A stretch of DNA of 64,000 bases from Gammaproteobacteria bacterium. GTDB lineage: Bacteria; Pseudomonadota; Gammaproteobacteria; Steroidobacterales; GCA-2729495. The stretch covers positions 225,277 through 289,276 of the forward strand of contig QUBU01000002.1 in NCBI GenBank assembly GCA_014337915.1, in the 5' to 3' direction. A program made the translations under genes and the position numbers. Of the stretch, positions 19,101 through 29,756 are shown in pieces; the first letter of the stretch is position 1; each line of letters begins with the position of its first letter. A model generated the notes under the pieces. That model had not been told where the DNA came from and searched no databases. It saw nothing but the letters and a program-made list of their open reading frames with translations.

Positions 19101-19138
19101 AGCACCGGCCGCTGGATGAAGATATCGGTGAACTTCAT
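16073..19138 (-). CDS. RND efflux pump inner-membrane transporter (HAE1 family)
   Basis: The 1,021-residue product has normal length for a hydrophobe/amphiphile RND exporter, the proton-driven trimeric pump of a tripartite system. It opens with MKFTDIFIQRPVLATVASLL, typical of the MexF/MdtB/MdtC kind, and TM4 carries the acidic pair in GLVVDDAIIVVENV needed for proton coupling. The C-terminal half repeats the fold (SLNIYTQVGLVTLMGLISKH). It is the last gene of a three-gene operon, starting 4 nt inside the adaptor gene. No outer-membrane channel is encoded nearby, so a shared TolC-like protein is likely. Substrate is not predictable. Confidence 0.93.
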   Translation of the reverse strand: MKFTDIFIQRPVLATVASLLILVLGLRSAEMLRIQEFPSTQSAVITVTTTYFGASPDLVASFITAPIESAVSQATGIDYIVSSSRTGVSTVTVNLLLNWDPNKALNEISIKVNSIRNQLPPESQLPVITLSLGQQLAAMYIGFASEVLAPNQITDYVARLVQPRLQALQGVQSVDVIGAQNIALRAWLDPQRLAAYGLTASDITQALAANNFLSSLGRTQGDVVQVGLVASTGLHSLEEFRNLIVRQSGGAIVRLQDVANVTLGSEDYESGFAFNGRDAVALAVNVAPGANLLETTAGVQQAFRELHASLPGGLEGEIIYDSAEFVRDSINEVAFTIVEALFIVTLVVFLFLGSPRSVLIPVVAIPLSLVGAFTLMLAAGFSFNLLTLLALVLAIGLVVDDAIIVVENVNRHIEEGIRPLQAALLAARELGGPIIAMGVVLVAVYVPIGFQGGLTGALFTEFAFTLVAAVVVSTIIALVLSPMMCARLLRPLSEESGWAARFEEFSNRGFGRLRQAYERALHASLDTVVVTLVFAGIVLVSIVLLYGNARKELAPQEDQGFLLTMFTSAPNATHEMLTTYSRDVYRIVRKFPVFTNVFQFEATGSVFAGTVMKPWSERSESANELMPILQKTFDEEVAGLRGAVFQLPPLPGAQGMPVEFVLTSTDQFPRLNEVAQAFLAEAVRTGQFMFLDSDLRIDQPQATVNIDRDAAARLGLQMSDIGGSLSAMLGGGYVNYFALAGRSYKVMPQAAQRFRLNADQLNDYYLRTPDGTAVPLSTVASIDTTVVPRSLNRFQQLNAATISGIMMPGVSLGDALDTLNGIAARMLPQGYGVDFAGQSRQYVRESSGFLVTIAFAMVIIFLALAALFESFRDPLIILISVPMSIAGALIFVSLGFWHVSLNIYTQVGLVTLMGLISKHGILIVEFANKLQQEGHSRREAVEQASAIRLRPILMTTAAMVLGVLPLLVATGAGAASRFNLGLVIFTGISIGTLFTLFVVPAVYLVLAADHHRASDAATPTA

Positions 19139-20265
19139 TTACGCCGGCCAGGCTCGTCGGGCGGGTTGGGTGCCGGGTTGTTGGGCGGTTGCACGGTATT
19201 GTTGATCCGGACCGGCGCCCCGTCCTGCAGCTTGATCTGCCCGGCGCTGACTACGGTCGCACCGGCCGCGACACCGGAGAGGATGGCGACCTGGTCGCCC
19301 CTGGTCGGCCCGACCTGGACGAATACCTGCCTGGCCAGCAACCGGTCGCCGCTGCCTTCGACCAGGTAGACGGAGTCACCGAAGGAGTTGTAGACGATGG
19401 CTGTCTGCGGCAGCGTGACATGGCGCAGGCTGGCGCCGGCAGCGACGGTTACCGACACGTACATGCCGGGCAGCAGCCGGTGCGCGGGATTGTCGATGCG
19501 TGCACGCACGGCGACGTTGCGGGTCTGGGCGTCGACCCTGGAGTCGATGGCGATAACCTCGCCCTTGAACAGTTCGCCGGGCCAGGCATCGACCGCCACG
19601 GTGACCTGTTGTCGTGGTGACAGTAGCCCGAGGTCACGCTGCGGCAGGAAGAAGTCCACCAGCAGCTGGTCGAGGGCCTGGAGGGTGGCGATCCGGGTAC
19701 CGGCATTCAGGTACTGGCCGACATCGACGACACGCAGGCCGATGCGGCCACCGAAGGGCGCGCGGATCGAGGTGCGCCTGACGCCCTCCTGCTGCTGCTT
19801 CAGCTGCGCCTCCGTGCTGCGCAGCTGCGTCTCGGCCGCATCCAGGGTGGCCTGGCTCACCAGGCCCTTCGGCGCGAGCTCGCGATTGCGCTGGAAGTCG
19901 AGCCTTGCAAGATCCACCGCCGCCTGCGCCTCGCGCAGCCTGGCGACATCGATGCCGGAGCGCAGGCTGACCAGCAGCTGGCCGCTGCGGACGTCGTCGC
20001 CGGATTCGAAGTGGATCTCGTCGACGATGCCCGACACTTCGGCCGAAAGGTCGGTGCCGCTGACAGCACGCAGCGTGCCGACGGCATGCAGCGTCGGCTG
20101 CCAGTCGAGCATCTCGGCCTGCGCCGTAGAGACCGTCTGCACCGGCGGAGGTGCGGACGCCATGGCTTTGCGCATCATCTGCCCGACAAAGGCCTGGAAG
20201 CCCAGCACACCGCCGAAGATGACGGTGCAGGCGACGAGCATGACTATGAGCCGGCGCCGGATCAC
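19135..20265 (-). CDS. RND efflux periplasmic adaptor (membrane fusion protein)
   Basis: The 376-residue product uses a GTG start that overlaps the lipoprotein stop by 4 nt. One N-terminal membrane helix (IVMLVACTVIFGGVLGFQAF) anchors it. The order is canonical: lipoyl half-motif (AEVSGIVDEIHFESGDDVRS), alpha-hairpin (about 105-165, LRSTEAQLKQQQEG), second lipoyl half (IRAPFGGRIGLRVVDVGQYL), beta-barrel and membrane-proximal domain, and a Pro/Asn-rich tail. It links the RND pump to an outer-membrane channel. Its 3' end is coupled to the pump gene. Confidence 0.92.
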   Translation of the reverse strand: MIRRRLIVMLVACTVIFGGVLGFQAFVGQMMRKAMASAPPPVQTVSTAQAEMLDWQPTLHAVGTLRAVSGTDLSAEVSGIVDEIHFESGDDVRSGQLLVSLRSGIDVARLREAQAAVDLARLDFQRNRELAPKGLVSQATLDAAETQLRSTEAQLKQQQEGVRRTSIRAPFGGRIGLRVVDVGQYLNAGTRIATLQALDQLLVDFFLPQRDLGLLSPRQQVTVAVDAWPGELFKGEVIAIDSRVDAQTRNVAVRARIDNPAHRLLPGMYVSVTVAAGASLRHVTLPQTAIVYNSFGDSVYLVEGSGDRLLARQVFVQVGPTRGDQVAILSGVAAGATVVSAGQIKLQDGAPVRINNTVQPPNNPAPNPPDEPGRRK

Positions 20266-21041
20266 AGGCGCCCGCCGACCGGGCCCTGGACCTGCGTGAG
20301 TTCGAAGCGCGTGTCCGCAGCACGGTACTCATGGCGGACCATGATGCGGTCCGGGCCCATGATCCACACCTCGGTGTCCTTGCCATAGTGGTAGTGCTCG
20401 GTCTCGAACCTGCCGGCAGGCACCGTGATGGTCTCCCGGCCGACGAACTCGAGCGTGATCGGGAACGCAGCGACCCGCGGGCCGCCGTCGACGCCGCCAA
20501 AGACGAAAGTCGGCAGCTTCTGCCGGCCGCCAGCAGCGCTGTCATAGTGACCGAAATGCCAGCCGTCGATGCTCGGTGGATGCAGCAGCACGGAGTAGTC
20601 CTGCGGCAGCGGCAGGTCTTCTGCCTTGTAGCCGGTGCTGCCGCGCGTGGTGACGTGGAGCAGGGAGCCGTCGGCCACGTAGAAGCCCGATCCCAGCAGC
20701 TTGCCCTTGCTGTATGCCGTGGAGAAGGCCTCGAGGAAGCGGAAGGCGGCATCGGCGCGGTATATGGTGCTGATCTGCTGGGCATCACGGCCACCGTCAA
20801 AGAAGGCGCGCATGGTCCGCGAGCCGTCAGCCTGCACGGTGAGCGTCCAGGCCTCGCGACCACAGGGTTCGCCCTTGCTGAGCGTGGTGCAGTCCAGCAC
20901 GCCCACCACGCTGCGCACGATCGTCGCGTTGGCCGGTGGGGCCGCATGGGCGTTGGCCTCGGGCTTGCGCGCCGGCGCGCAGCCGGCCGTGAGTGCCAGC
21001 GCCAGCAATGCCGTGGCGAGAGATGCAGTTCTCGGCTTCAC
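20262..21041 (-). CDS. Lipoprotein of DUF3108-like type, first gene of the RND operon
   Basis: The 259-residue product starts at the GTG at 21041 behind a GGAGG site about 9 bp upstream. The N terminus is a lipoprotein signal with lipobox L-T-A-G-C21. The C-terminal third (TITVPAGRFETEHYHYGKDT, then VWIMGPDRIMVRHEY) resembles the DUF3108/DUF6134 kind of envelope protein, whose function is unknown. The stop overlaps the adaptor start (GTGA), which ties it to the efflux pump. It could be a substrate-binding or periplasmic accessory factor; this is inference. Confidence 0.72.
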   Translation of the reverse strand: MKPRTASLATALLALALTAGCAPARKPEANAHAAPPANATIVRSVVGVLDCTTLSKGEPCGREAWTLTVQADGSRTMRAFFDGGRDAQQISTIYRADAAFRFLEAFSTAYSKGKLLGSGFYVADGSLLHVTTRGSTGYKAEDLPLPQDYSVLLHPPSIDGWHFGHYDSAAGGRQKLPTFVFGGVDGGPRVAAFPITLEFVGRETITVPAGRFETEHYHYGKDTEVWIMGPDRIMVRHEYRAADTRFELTQVQGPVGGRL

Positions 21042-21090
21042 CTGGGAGTCCTCCGCAGCGGCAGCGGTTGCCGCGCCGGCGGCTATTGTC

Positions 21091-24133
<3,043 letters not shown>

Positions 24134-24167
24134 CGCGGTGCGGCTGCCGGCCGGGCGTGGCCCCGGC

Positions 24168-25634
24168 TCAGGTGGCCTCGTCGCCGGCGGCCTTGGCCGG
24201 GTTGCGACCGGCGTCGGCCTGGATGGGCGCGGGGGCCCGCTGCTGCATCCAGCCGGGCAGGGGCACCTCGTCGCGGGTCATGAAGGCCAGCACGTTGAAG
24301 TAGGCCTGCACGTTGTCCACGAACCAGACGGTCTCACCGCCACGGGCGAAGCCATGGCGCGACTGCGCGGCGAAATCCGGGTCGGCCAGCTTCTTCACGG
24401 TGGGACGCACATGGACCCAGAGGTTCCAGTTGCCGCCTGCGTCGCGGGTCAGGCGCCGGGCGTCGAGCAGGTGGCCGAAGCCCATGTTGTAGGTGGCCAG
24501 TGCGAAGGCCGTGCGATCCGGTTCGACCACGTCCTTCGGGATCCGCGACAGGATGTGCGCCAGGTAGCGCGCCCCGCCGCGAATGCTCTGCGCAGCGTCG
24601 GTGCGATCCTCGACACCGAAGGTGGCCGCGGTCTGCTCGGTAAGCATCATCAGGCCGCGCACGCCGGTGGGAGAGACGGCCTCGGGATCCCACCGGGACT
24701 CCTGGTAGCCGATGGCCGCCAGCAGCCGCCAGTCGATGCCGAATTCGGCCGCGGCCGCCTTGAACTGCTGGCGGTACGCCGGGAGCCGGGAGCGCACATC
24801 CTGCAGGAAATGCCTGGTGCCGACGTAGTTGGGCCGGGCGACGTGACCGTAGTAGGCGTCCATGATCCGGTCCAGTTCGCCACTGGCGCGGATGCGTGCG
24901 AAGTAATGCTCGGCGGCCTGCCGCAGGCTCGAATCCGCGCGCTGGGGGAAAGCCCAGGCCACCGACTCGCCCTCGGCGAGGTTGAAGGCAACGCGGATCT
25001 CGGGGATGTAACTGCGGTACACCGCGAAGGCGCTGGACTTCACTACGGTGTAGTCCAGCGATCCGCTGGCGACCCGATGCAGCAACTCGTTCTGGTCGGC
25101 GTGGGGGTTCTCGGTCCATACCAGCTCCGGTACCCGTGCCTGTGCGCGGACCAGCGTCTTGACATAACTTGTGCCGGAAGGAACTTCGAGGCGCTTGCCG
25201 CGCAACTGGCGCAGGTCGCGGGGCCGGCGGCGGCCGTCCCGATAGACCAGGTGTTCGGTGACCTGCTGGTAGACCGGCCCGAAGTCCACCAGCTGTTCGC
25301 TGTCGCGGTTGATGGTCAGGCCCGCAGCTGCGAGATGGCCCTGGCCGTTGATCAGGGCGGGCAGGACCTGGGCGGCGTTCTCCACCACGATGAGCCGAAG
25401 GCGGACGCCGAGTTCGTCGGCAAAACCCTTCAGCAGCTCGTATTCGGGCCCGCTGGGTCCGTCGCCGTCCACATAGTAGGCGTTGGGCCCGTTGCGCGTG
25501 ATGACTCGCAGTTCACCCAGTTGCCGGACCTCCTGCAGCAGGGAGGGAGGGTGGGCGCAGGTGCCCAGCACCAGAGTCGCACACAGCAGTGCTCCGAGCT
25601 TCAGGCGAGCAGCCAGCAACCTTGAAACCTCCAT
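24168..25634 (-). CDS. mltF: Membrane-bound lytic murein transglycosylase F
   Basis: The 488-residue product cleaves peptidoglycan to leave 1,6-anhydro ends at the outer membrane. It has the two-part MltF layout: a solute-binding-type domain (about 38-270, ELRVITRNGPNAYYVDGDG) and an SLT lysozyme-like domain with catalytic E312 in YQESRWDPEAVSPTGVRGLM, plus ATYNMGFGHLLDARRL. The N-terminal signal ends in V-L-G-T-C-A-H; Thr before the Cys is unusual for a lipobox, so lipidation is likely but not certain. The gene stands alone, convergent with tadA. Confidence 0.92.
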   Translation of the reverse strand: MEVSRLLAARLKLGALLCATLVLGTCAHPPSLLQEVRQLGELRVITRNGPNAYYVDGDGPSGPEYELLKGFADELGVRLRLIVVENAAQVLPALINGQGHLAAAGLTINRDSEQLVDFGPVYQQVTEHLVYRDGRRRPRDLRQLRGKRLEVPSGTSYVKTLVRAQARVPELVWTENPHADQNELLHRVASGSLDYTVVKSSAFAVYRSYIPEIRVAFNLAEGESVAWAFPQRADSSLRQAAEHYFARIRASGELDRIMDAYYGHVARPNYVGTRHFLQDVRSRLPAYRQQFKAAAAEFGIDWRLLAAIGYQESRWDPEAVSPTGVRGLMMLTEQTAATFGVEDRTDAAQSIRGGARYLAHILSRIPKDVVEPDRTAFALATYNMGFGHLLDARRLTRDAGGNWNLWVHVRPTVKKLADPDFAAQSRHGFARGGETVWFVDNVQAYFNVLAFMTRDEVPLPGWMQQRAPAPIQADAGRNPAKAAGDEAT

Positions 25635-25748
25635 CCGCAGGGTCGTCCCTGACGGTTTGGCCCAGACGCGGGGCAGACGTTACCATGCCCACCACTGGCC
25701 CGGCCATTGGAACAGGTCACCATTATCCGACCGGGTATTATGTATATG

Positions 25749-25784
25749 GTTACTAATATCAATAACATACAGAATCTATATAAT
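25749..25784 (+). promoter_or_regulatory. AT-rich promoter with operator-like palindrome
   Basis: An 18-bp near-palindrome, GTTACTAATATCAATAAC (25749-25766), has 7 of 9 symmetric base pairs. A perfect -10 hexamer, TATAAT, follows at 25779-25784. No good -35 box is visible, so an activator or an atypical promoter is possible. This is the AT-richest stretch I see in the window and it precedes the orphan gene at 25826. Confidence 0.4.
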
Positions 25785-25825
25785 CCCGTTAGTTATGAGC
25801 ATCCTTGCTGTTGGGGTGTACGACC

Positions 25826-26143
25826 ATGACCGCGACCGACAGCGCAGGGACCCTGAGCTGGGAGGACTGGTGCCGCGCCCAGGACCTCGATCCGGCCGAG
25901 GTGCGCCTCGTGTTCGGCCGTTACCAGGCCTACCGCCACTACTATGAGAGTGGGCGCCATGGCGAGCCCCTGCCGCTGGAGAACTGGTTCACGTTCTATC
26001 GCATGGAGACCGCCAGCGAGGTTGAACAGAACGCGCCGACCGCCTCCGGTTGCTCGGTGGATCCCAATGCCCGCAATCGCGGTGCCATCAGCCGCCCCGG
26101 GGAGTTTTTCCAGGCGCTGGCCCGGCTGGCTGATCAGGGCTGA
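25826..26143 (+). CDS. Hypothetical 105-residue cytoplasmic protein
   Basis: The ATG at 25826 gives a 105-residue soluble product with no signal peptide or membrane helix. It is rich in aromatic residues in its first half (LSWEDWCRAQDLDPAEVRLV, YQAYRHYYESG, ENWFTFYRME), and its tail resembles a helix (PGEFFQALARLADQ). I do not recognise it. It has its own AT-rich promoter region and lies just before tRNA-Ser. The aromatic-acidic pattern suggests a small binding domain, but no function can be assigned. Confidence 0.55.
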   Translation: MTATDSAGTLSWEDWCRAQDLDPAEVRLVFGRYQAYRHYYESGRHGEPLPLENWFTFYRMETASEVEQNAPTASGCSVDPNARNRGAISRPGEFFQALARLADQG

Positions 26144-26227
26144 GGCAACTGAGGGCAGCCTCGCCCAGGCGCGAAACGGCTGGCGGCCAGCCGCGAGCCG
26201 CCTATAATTCCGCGTCCTGCATGCCAC

Positions 26228-26315
26228 GGAGGGATGCCGGAGCGGCTAAACGGCCCTGACTCGAAATCAGTGGGACGGAAACGTCACGGGGGTTCGAATC
26301 CCTCTCCCTCCGCCA
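26228..26315 (+). tRNA. tRNA-Ser(CGA)
   Basis: The 88-nt gene includes an encoded CCA. The 7-bp acceptor stem is GGAGGGA (26228-26234) with TCCCTCC (26305-26311). The anticodon loop CTCGAAA gives anticodon CGA (Ser, UCG codons). A long variable arm (TGGGACGGAAACGTCA) and the T-loop GGTTCGAATCC confirm a class II serine tRNA. Confidence 0.97.
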
Positions 26316-26347
26316 AATACCCCTCCCGGGGGATTCCGGAATCGACA

Positions 26348-26374
26348 AAGCCCCGGTGGAACGCGGGGTTGCTT
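26348..26374 (+). terminator. Weak hairpin downstream of tRNA-Ser
   Basis: AGCCCCG-GTGGAA-CGCGGGGTT can form a CCCCG/CGGGG stem about 35 bp after the tRNA. There is only a short T-rich tail (TTGCTT), so intrinsic termination is uncertain. Confidence 0.3.
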
Positions 26375-26423
26375 GTAATCGTCGCTGCAGAAACCTGGGG
26401 TCGCCCCCTTGTTGCCACGTCAT

Positions 26424-26475
26424 TCTGGGGGCATATCTGGGGGCATTCTGGCCTGATGAGCTTTCCTGGGGGCAT
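26424..26475 (+). repeat. Three direct copies of a TGGGGGCAT motif next to tRNA-Ser
   Basis: TCTGGGGGCAT occurs at 26424-26434 and 26436-26446, and CCTGGGGGCAT at 26465-26475. Short G-run direct repeats beside a tRNA 3' end resemble the arm-type sites of tyrosine integrases left at an attachment site. No integrase gene is present. The third copy lies where the pirin ribosome site would be. Confidence 0.5.
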
Positions 26476-26480
26476 CTGCC

Positions 26481-27368
26481 ATGACTTCACGCCAGCTCCA
26501 GACCGTGATTCCCGCCGTTGCCGCCGCCGATGGTGCCGGGGTCAGGCTGTATCGCAGCCTTGGCAGCCACCAGGGCCAACGCTTCGATCCGTTCCTGATG
26601 CTCGACGAATTCTTCTCCGACGACCCCGGTGACTACATCGCCGGCTTTCCCTCGCACCCGCACCGGGGTTTCGAGACCGTGACCTACATGCTCGACGGCC
26701 ACATGCGCCACGAGGACAGCTTCGGCAACCGCGGTGACCTCGGGCCGGGCGACGTCCAGTGGATGACCGCGGCGCGCGGGATCATCCACTCCGAGATGCC
26801 GCAGCAGGAGTCCGGGCGCCTGCGCGGCTTCCAGCTGTGGATCAACCTGCCCGCGAAGGAAAAGATGAAGGCGGCTGCCTGGCAGGACATTGCGGCGGCG
26901 CGGATTCCCGTGGTTCCACTGGCCGGTGGCGGCGAGGCGCGGGTCATCGCCGGTACCTTCGAGCAGGACGGCCTGCGCCATGCTGGGCCCATCGGCGGCC
27001 TGTCCACAGCGCCGCAGTACTTCGACCTGCGGTTGCCTGCCGGCGCGGCGCTGCGGGTGCCACTGCCGCTGGGCCACCACGCCTTTCTCTATCTATATGA
27101 AGGCGCGGCTGTCGTGGGCGAGGACCAGCCGTTGCCAGTGCGCGCTGCCAGCCTGCTCACCGATGGGGATCGCGTCGACCTGCGTGCGGGCGCGGCGGGT
27201 GCGCGATTGCTGCTGCTGGCCGGCAAGCCGATTGGCGAGCCGGTGGTGCAGTACGGCCCCTTCGTGATGAACAGCCGCGAGGAGATCGAACAGGCCATCG
27301 CCGACTACCAGGCCGGGCGCCTGGCCTGGCCGGTGGCAGCTGCGCCGGCCGGGCGGGATCGCCCTTGA
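26481..27368 (+). CDS. Pirin family bicupin protein
   Basis: The 295-residue product is a pirin of the YhhW type. Metal ligands are present: H59-P-H61-R-G-F-E, then H103 and E105 in ARGIIHSEMPQ, the usual His3Glu iron site. The second cupin spans about residues 180-285 (ALRVPLPLGHHAFLYLYEG). Some pirins have quercetin 2,3-dioxygenase activity; for this protein the substrate is unknown. It is soluble and cytoplasmic. Its leader contains the tRNA-adjacent repeat, so its promoter may have been changed by a past integration. Confidence 0.9.
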   Translation: MTSRQLQTVIPAVAAADGAGVRLYRSLGSHQGQRFDPFLMLDEFFSDDPGDYIAGFPSHPHRGFETVTYMLDGHMRHEDSFGNRGDLGPGDVQWMTAARGIIHSEMPQQESGRLRGFQLWINLPAKEKMKAAAWQDIAAARIPVVPLAGGGEARVIAGTFEQDGLRHAGPIGGLSTAPQYFDLRLPAGAALRVPLPLGHHAFLYLYEGAAVVGEDQPLPVRAASLLTDGDRVDLRAGAAGARLLLLAGKPIGEPVVQYGPFVMNSREEIEQAIADYQAGRLAWPVAAAPAGRDRP

Positions 27369-27433
27369 AGCGCCAGTGGGGGTCGGGGAAGATGCGCGCA
27401 GTCACCGGGGAATCCGGCTGGAGAGAGTCATCG

Positions 27434-27784
27434 ATGAACAAGAATGAAACGGCCGCCGTCCGTGGCCTCACGCTGCTGCTGTCACTGGCCCTGCCGGCCC
27501 TCGCCGCGGCCGGGGAAATCTACGGCAAGATCAGCTTCGACGGTGCCGCCGTGGGTGAGGGCACCGCGGTTGCTGCCTCCTGCGGTGGCAAGACCTACCC
27601 GGCGGTGCAGACCGACAAGGCCGGCAGCTATCACCTGGTGGTTGCCGAAACCGGGAAATGCACCCTCACCATCACCTACAAGGGTGAAGCGGCGAGCATG
27701 AGCGTGGCCTCCTACGAGGACGCGGCGCAGGCGGATGTTGTCCTCGAGCGGAAGGACGGCAAGCTCGCGGCCCGGCGGCGTTGA
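27434..27784 (+). CDS. Small exported beta-sandwich-like protein
   Basis: The 116-residue product starts at the ATG at 27434 with a signal peptide (TLLLSLALPALAAAGEI). The mature part resembles a single carboxypeptidase-regulatory or Cna-B-like fold: IYGKISFDGAAVGEGTAVAA, then YPAVQTDKAGSYHLVVAETG and KCTLTITYKG. Two Cys (in ASCGGKT and GKCTL) could pair. It is followed 5 bp later by the next gene, so the two are probably co-transcribed. Function is unknown. Confidence 0.65.
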   Translation: MNKNETAAVRGLTLLLSLALPALAAAGEIYGKISFDGAAVGEGTAVAASCGGKTYPAVQTDKAGSYHLVVAETGKCTLTITYKGEAASMSVASYEDAAQADVVLERKDGKLAARRR

Positions 27785-27789
27785 CCGGC

Positions 27790-28695
27790 ATGGCCGAGGA
27801 ACCGAAGAAAAAGGATTTCTGGGACAAGATTGCCATCGTCCTGCATCCGCTCGGCGGCCTGCTCACGGCTTTCGCGGTAGCCTTCGTCGGCATGAAGGGT
27901 TCGCAGCTGCTGGAGCGGCGCCAGTCCGTGGACACCAACGCGCGGCTGTACTCCGAGCTGATGAGCCGGCGCGAGGAGGCGGAGTCGAGCCTGCGCAAGG
28001 ACATGTTCGTTTCCATCATCGCCTCGTTCCTGGAGCCGAAGGGCGATGACCTGTCGGCCAAGGTCCTGAACCTGGAACTGCTCGCCTACAATTTCCACGA
28101 TTCGCTGAACCTCAAGCCGCTGTTCCTGGAGATGCAGCGGCGGCTGCGCAAATCCGCCGACCCGGAGCGCGGCGACTACCTGCAGCGCATCAACCGTGTG
28201 GCGCGCGAGATCAATGCCAAGCAGCTGTTCGCGCTGGAGGGCCACGGCAAGAGCTTCCGCCGCTCGGTGGATTTCGAGGAGCTGGCGGCGGCCGGCGCCG
28301 GCGGGATCGCCCTGGAGCCCGAGACGGTCACGGTGCGCAGGGAAACCACCGAGGTCGGCCTGCGGGTGCTCAAGGTCGACCTCGAGCAGCAGCAACTGAC
28401 GGTGCGCATGAAGGTCACTTCCCCCGATGGCCGCGAGGAAGTCCCGGAGTCCCGCGCCAGCTTCACCGTCGGCTTCTACGATTTCCCGGTGATCGACAAC
28501 ACCCGCCTGCCCAGCGGCACGCGCTGCGCGGTGACGCTGTCGAATATCTCCCCGGTCGCGGCCGACATCACCGCCGTGTGTTTCCCCGGCGAGTACGCCA
28601 GCCTCAAGGACCGCCCGTACTATGACGAGGTGATCCAGAAGCTGCGCGAAGCGAATGAAGCGGAGAAGGCCAGCGTCGAGGCCGAGGCACTCTAG
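27790..28695 (+). CDS. Membrane-anchored protein of unknown function
   Basis: The 301-residue product starts at the ATG at 27790; an in-frame TTG at 27781 is the alternative. One N-terminal membrane helix (about 18-36, LHPLGGLLTAFAVAFVGMKG) follows a Lys-rich start. A helical stretch comes next (about 40-140, LYSELMSRREEAESSLRKDM, AYNFHDSLNLKPLFLEMQRR), then a beta-rich domain (about 170-285, FTVGFYDFPVIDNTRLPSGT). No signal-peptide cleavage site is seen, so the orientation is uncertain. The family is not recognised. It ends convergent with the phosphoesterase gene, overlapping by 4 nt. Confidence 0.62.
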   Translation: MAEEPKKKDFWDKIAIVLHPLGGLLTAFAVAFVGMKGSQLLERRQSVDTNARLYSELMSRREEAESSLRKDMFVSIIASFLEPKGDDLSAKVLNLELLAYNFHDSLNLKPLFLEMQRRLRKSADPERGDYLQRINRVAREINAKQLFALEGHGKSFRRSVDFEELAAAGAGGIALEPETVTVRRETTEVGLRVLKVDLEQQQLTVRMKVTSPDGREEVPESRASFTVGFYDFPVIDNTRLPSGTRCAVTLSNISPVAADITAVCFPGEYASLKDRPYYDEVIQKLREANEAEKASVEAEAL

Positions 28696-29756
28696 GCCGG
28701 GGGCTGCAGCGGCCGGCGTACGCCGTCATCGGTGACCACCTCGCGTTCCGGCCAGCGTACCGCGGCAAGTCGGGTCCGGAATCGGCTGCTGCCCTGGGCG
28801 CGTTCCTTGTAGCGGGCGCCGACGCCGAAATCCACGCAATAGACGTTCTGCCTGGGCCCAAGCCAGCGGTCGATGGCCACACCGTCGAACAGGTCGTGTT
28901 CGCCGCGGGTGAAGGCCTTGCGCAGCTCGGGTGTCGGCCAGCGCCAGTAGTGGCCGATGATCACCGGTACCTCATGCCGGTAGTGGGCCCACCAGCGGCC
29001 ACGGTCCACCATGCGCCACTTGCCCGCGGCGAAGAACGGCGCCGCAGCCAGCAGCTCCGGACCCGAAGTGGCGATGCGCAGCGGGTTGGCCATCTGCTCG
29101 AGCGAATCCAGTCGGCCGAGGTTCTCCAGCAGTGGCGGTGCCGCCTGCGGGTCGGTCAGCTGCTGCTGGTATTCGCGCCATTCCTCCTTGGCCCGCTGCC
29201 CGAGGCCGCTTTCCCTGGCGACTTCATGGCTGCGCCGGTCGTATGCGGCACAAATGGCCAGCGTGGCGGCCTGGCATTCGCGCAGCAGGGCCAGCGCCGC
29301 GTCGTCCCAGGCGGCGTGGACCAGGCGCAGGTCCGCCCGCTCGAGCACCACCGGCAGCGTGGGGAGGAAGGCGCGGATGGCGGCGCGGTCGGCGTCGCTG
29401 GCGCGCGCTGCATCGCTGAAACGCCCGAGCGCGGCATCGTGGTCGTCGGGGAAGAACCAGCCGTTGCCTTCCTTGGGCGCATTGCGCAGGATGTTGAGCT
29501 CGTGGTTGCCGAGCAGGCATTGCGCCAGGCCGCGCTCGACGAGGTCGGCCACCAGCGCAAAGACTGCAGGGCTTTCAGGTCCGCGGTCGCCGAGGTCGCC
29601 GATGAATGCCAGGCGGCGCCCCGCCGGGTGCCGGCCATCGGTGCGGTAGCCGAGCACCGTGAGCAGTTCGCGCAGGGCATCCAGCTCGCCGTGGACGTCG
29701 CCGACGATGTCGAGCGGTCCGGCGAACAGTGGCTGGAACAGGTGGTTGCCCGGCAT
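28692..29756 (-). CDS. PPP-type metallophosphoesterase
   Basis: The 354-residue product has the metal-binding motifs of the calcineurin-like superfamily in order: GDVHGE (about residue 19), GDLGDRGP (about 53), GNHE (about 83) and a late IIGHYWRWP. The spacing resembles bacterial PPP phosphatases and diadenosine tetraphosphatases. The substrate could be a phosphoprotein or a nucleotide; the sequence does not decide. The start overlaps the stop of the oxidoreductase gene by one base, so the pair is probably one operon. Confidence 0.85.
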   Translation of the reverse strand: MPGNHLFQPLFAGPLDIVGDVHGELDALRELLTVLGYRTDGRHPAGRRLAFIGDLGDRGPESPAVFALVADLVERGLAQCLLGNHELNILRNAPKEGNGWFFPDDHDAALGRFSDAARASDADRAAIRAFLPTLPVVLERADLRLVHAAWDDAALALLRECQAATLAICAAYDRRSHEVARESGLGQRAKEEWREYQQQLTDPQAAPPLLENLGRLDSLEQMANPLRIATSGPELLAAAPFFAAGKWRMVDRGRWWAHYRHEVPVIIGHYWRWPTPELRKAFTRGEHDLFDGVAIDRWLGPRQNVYCVDFGVGARYKERAQGSSRFRTRLAAVRWPEREVVTDDGVRRPLQPPA

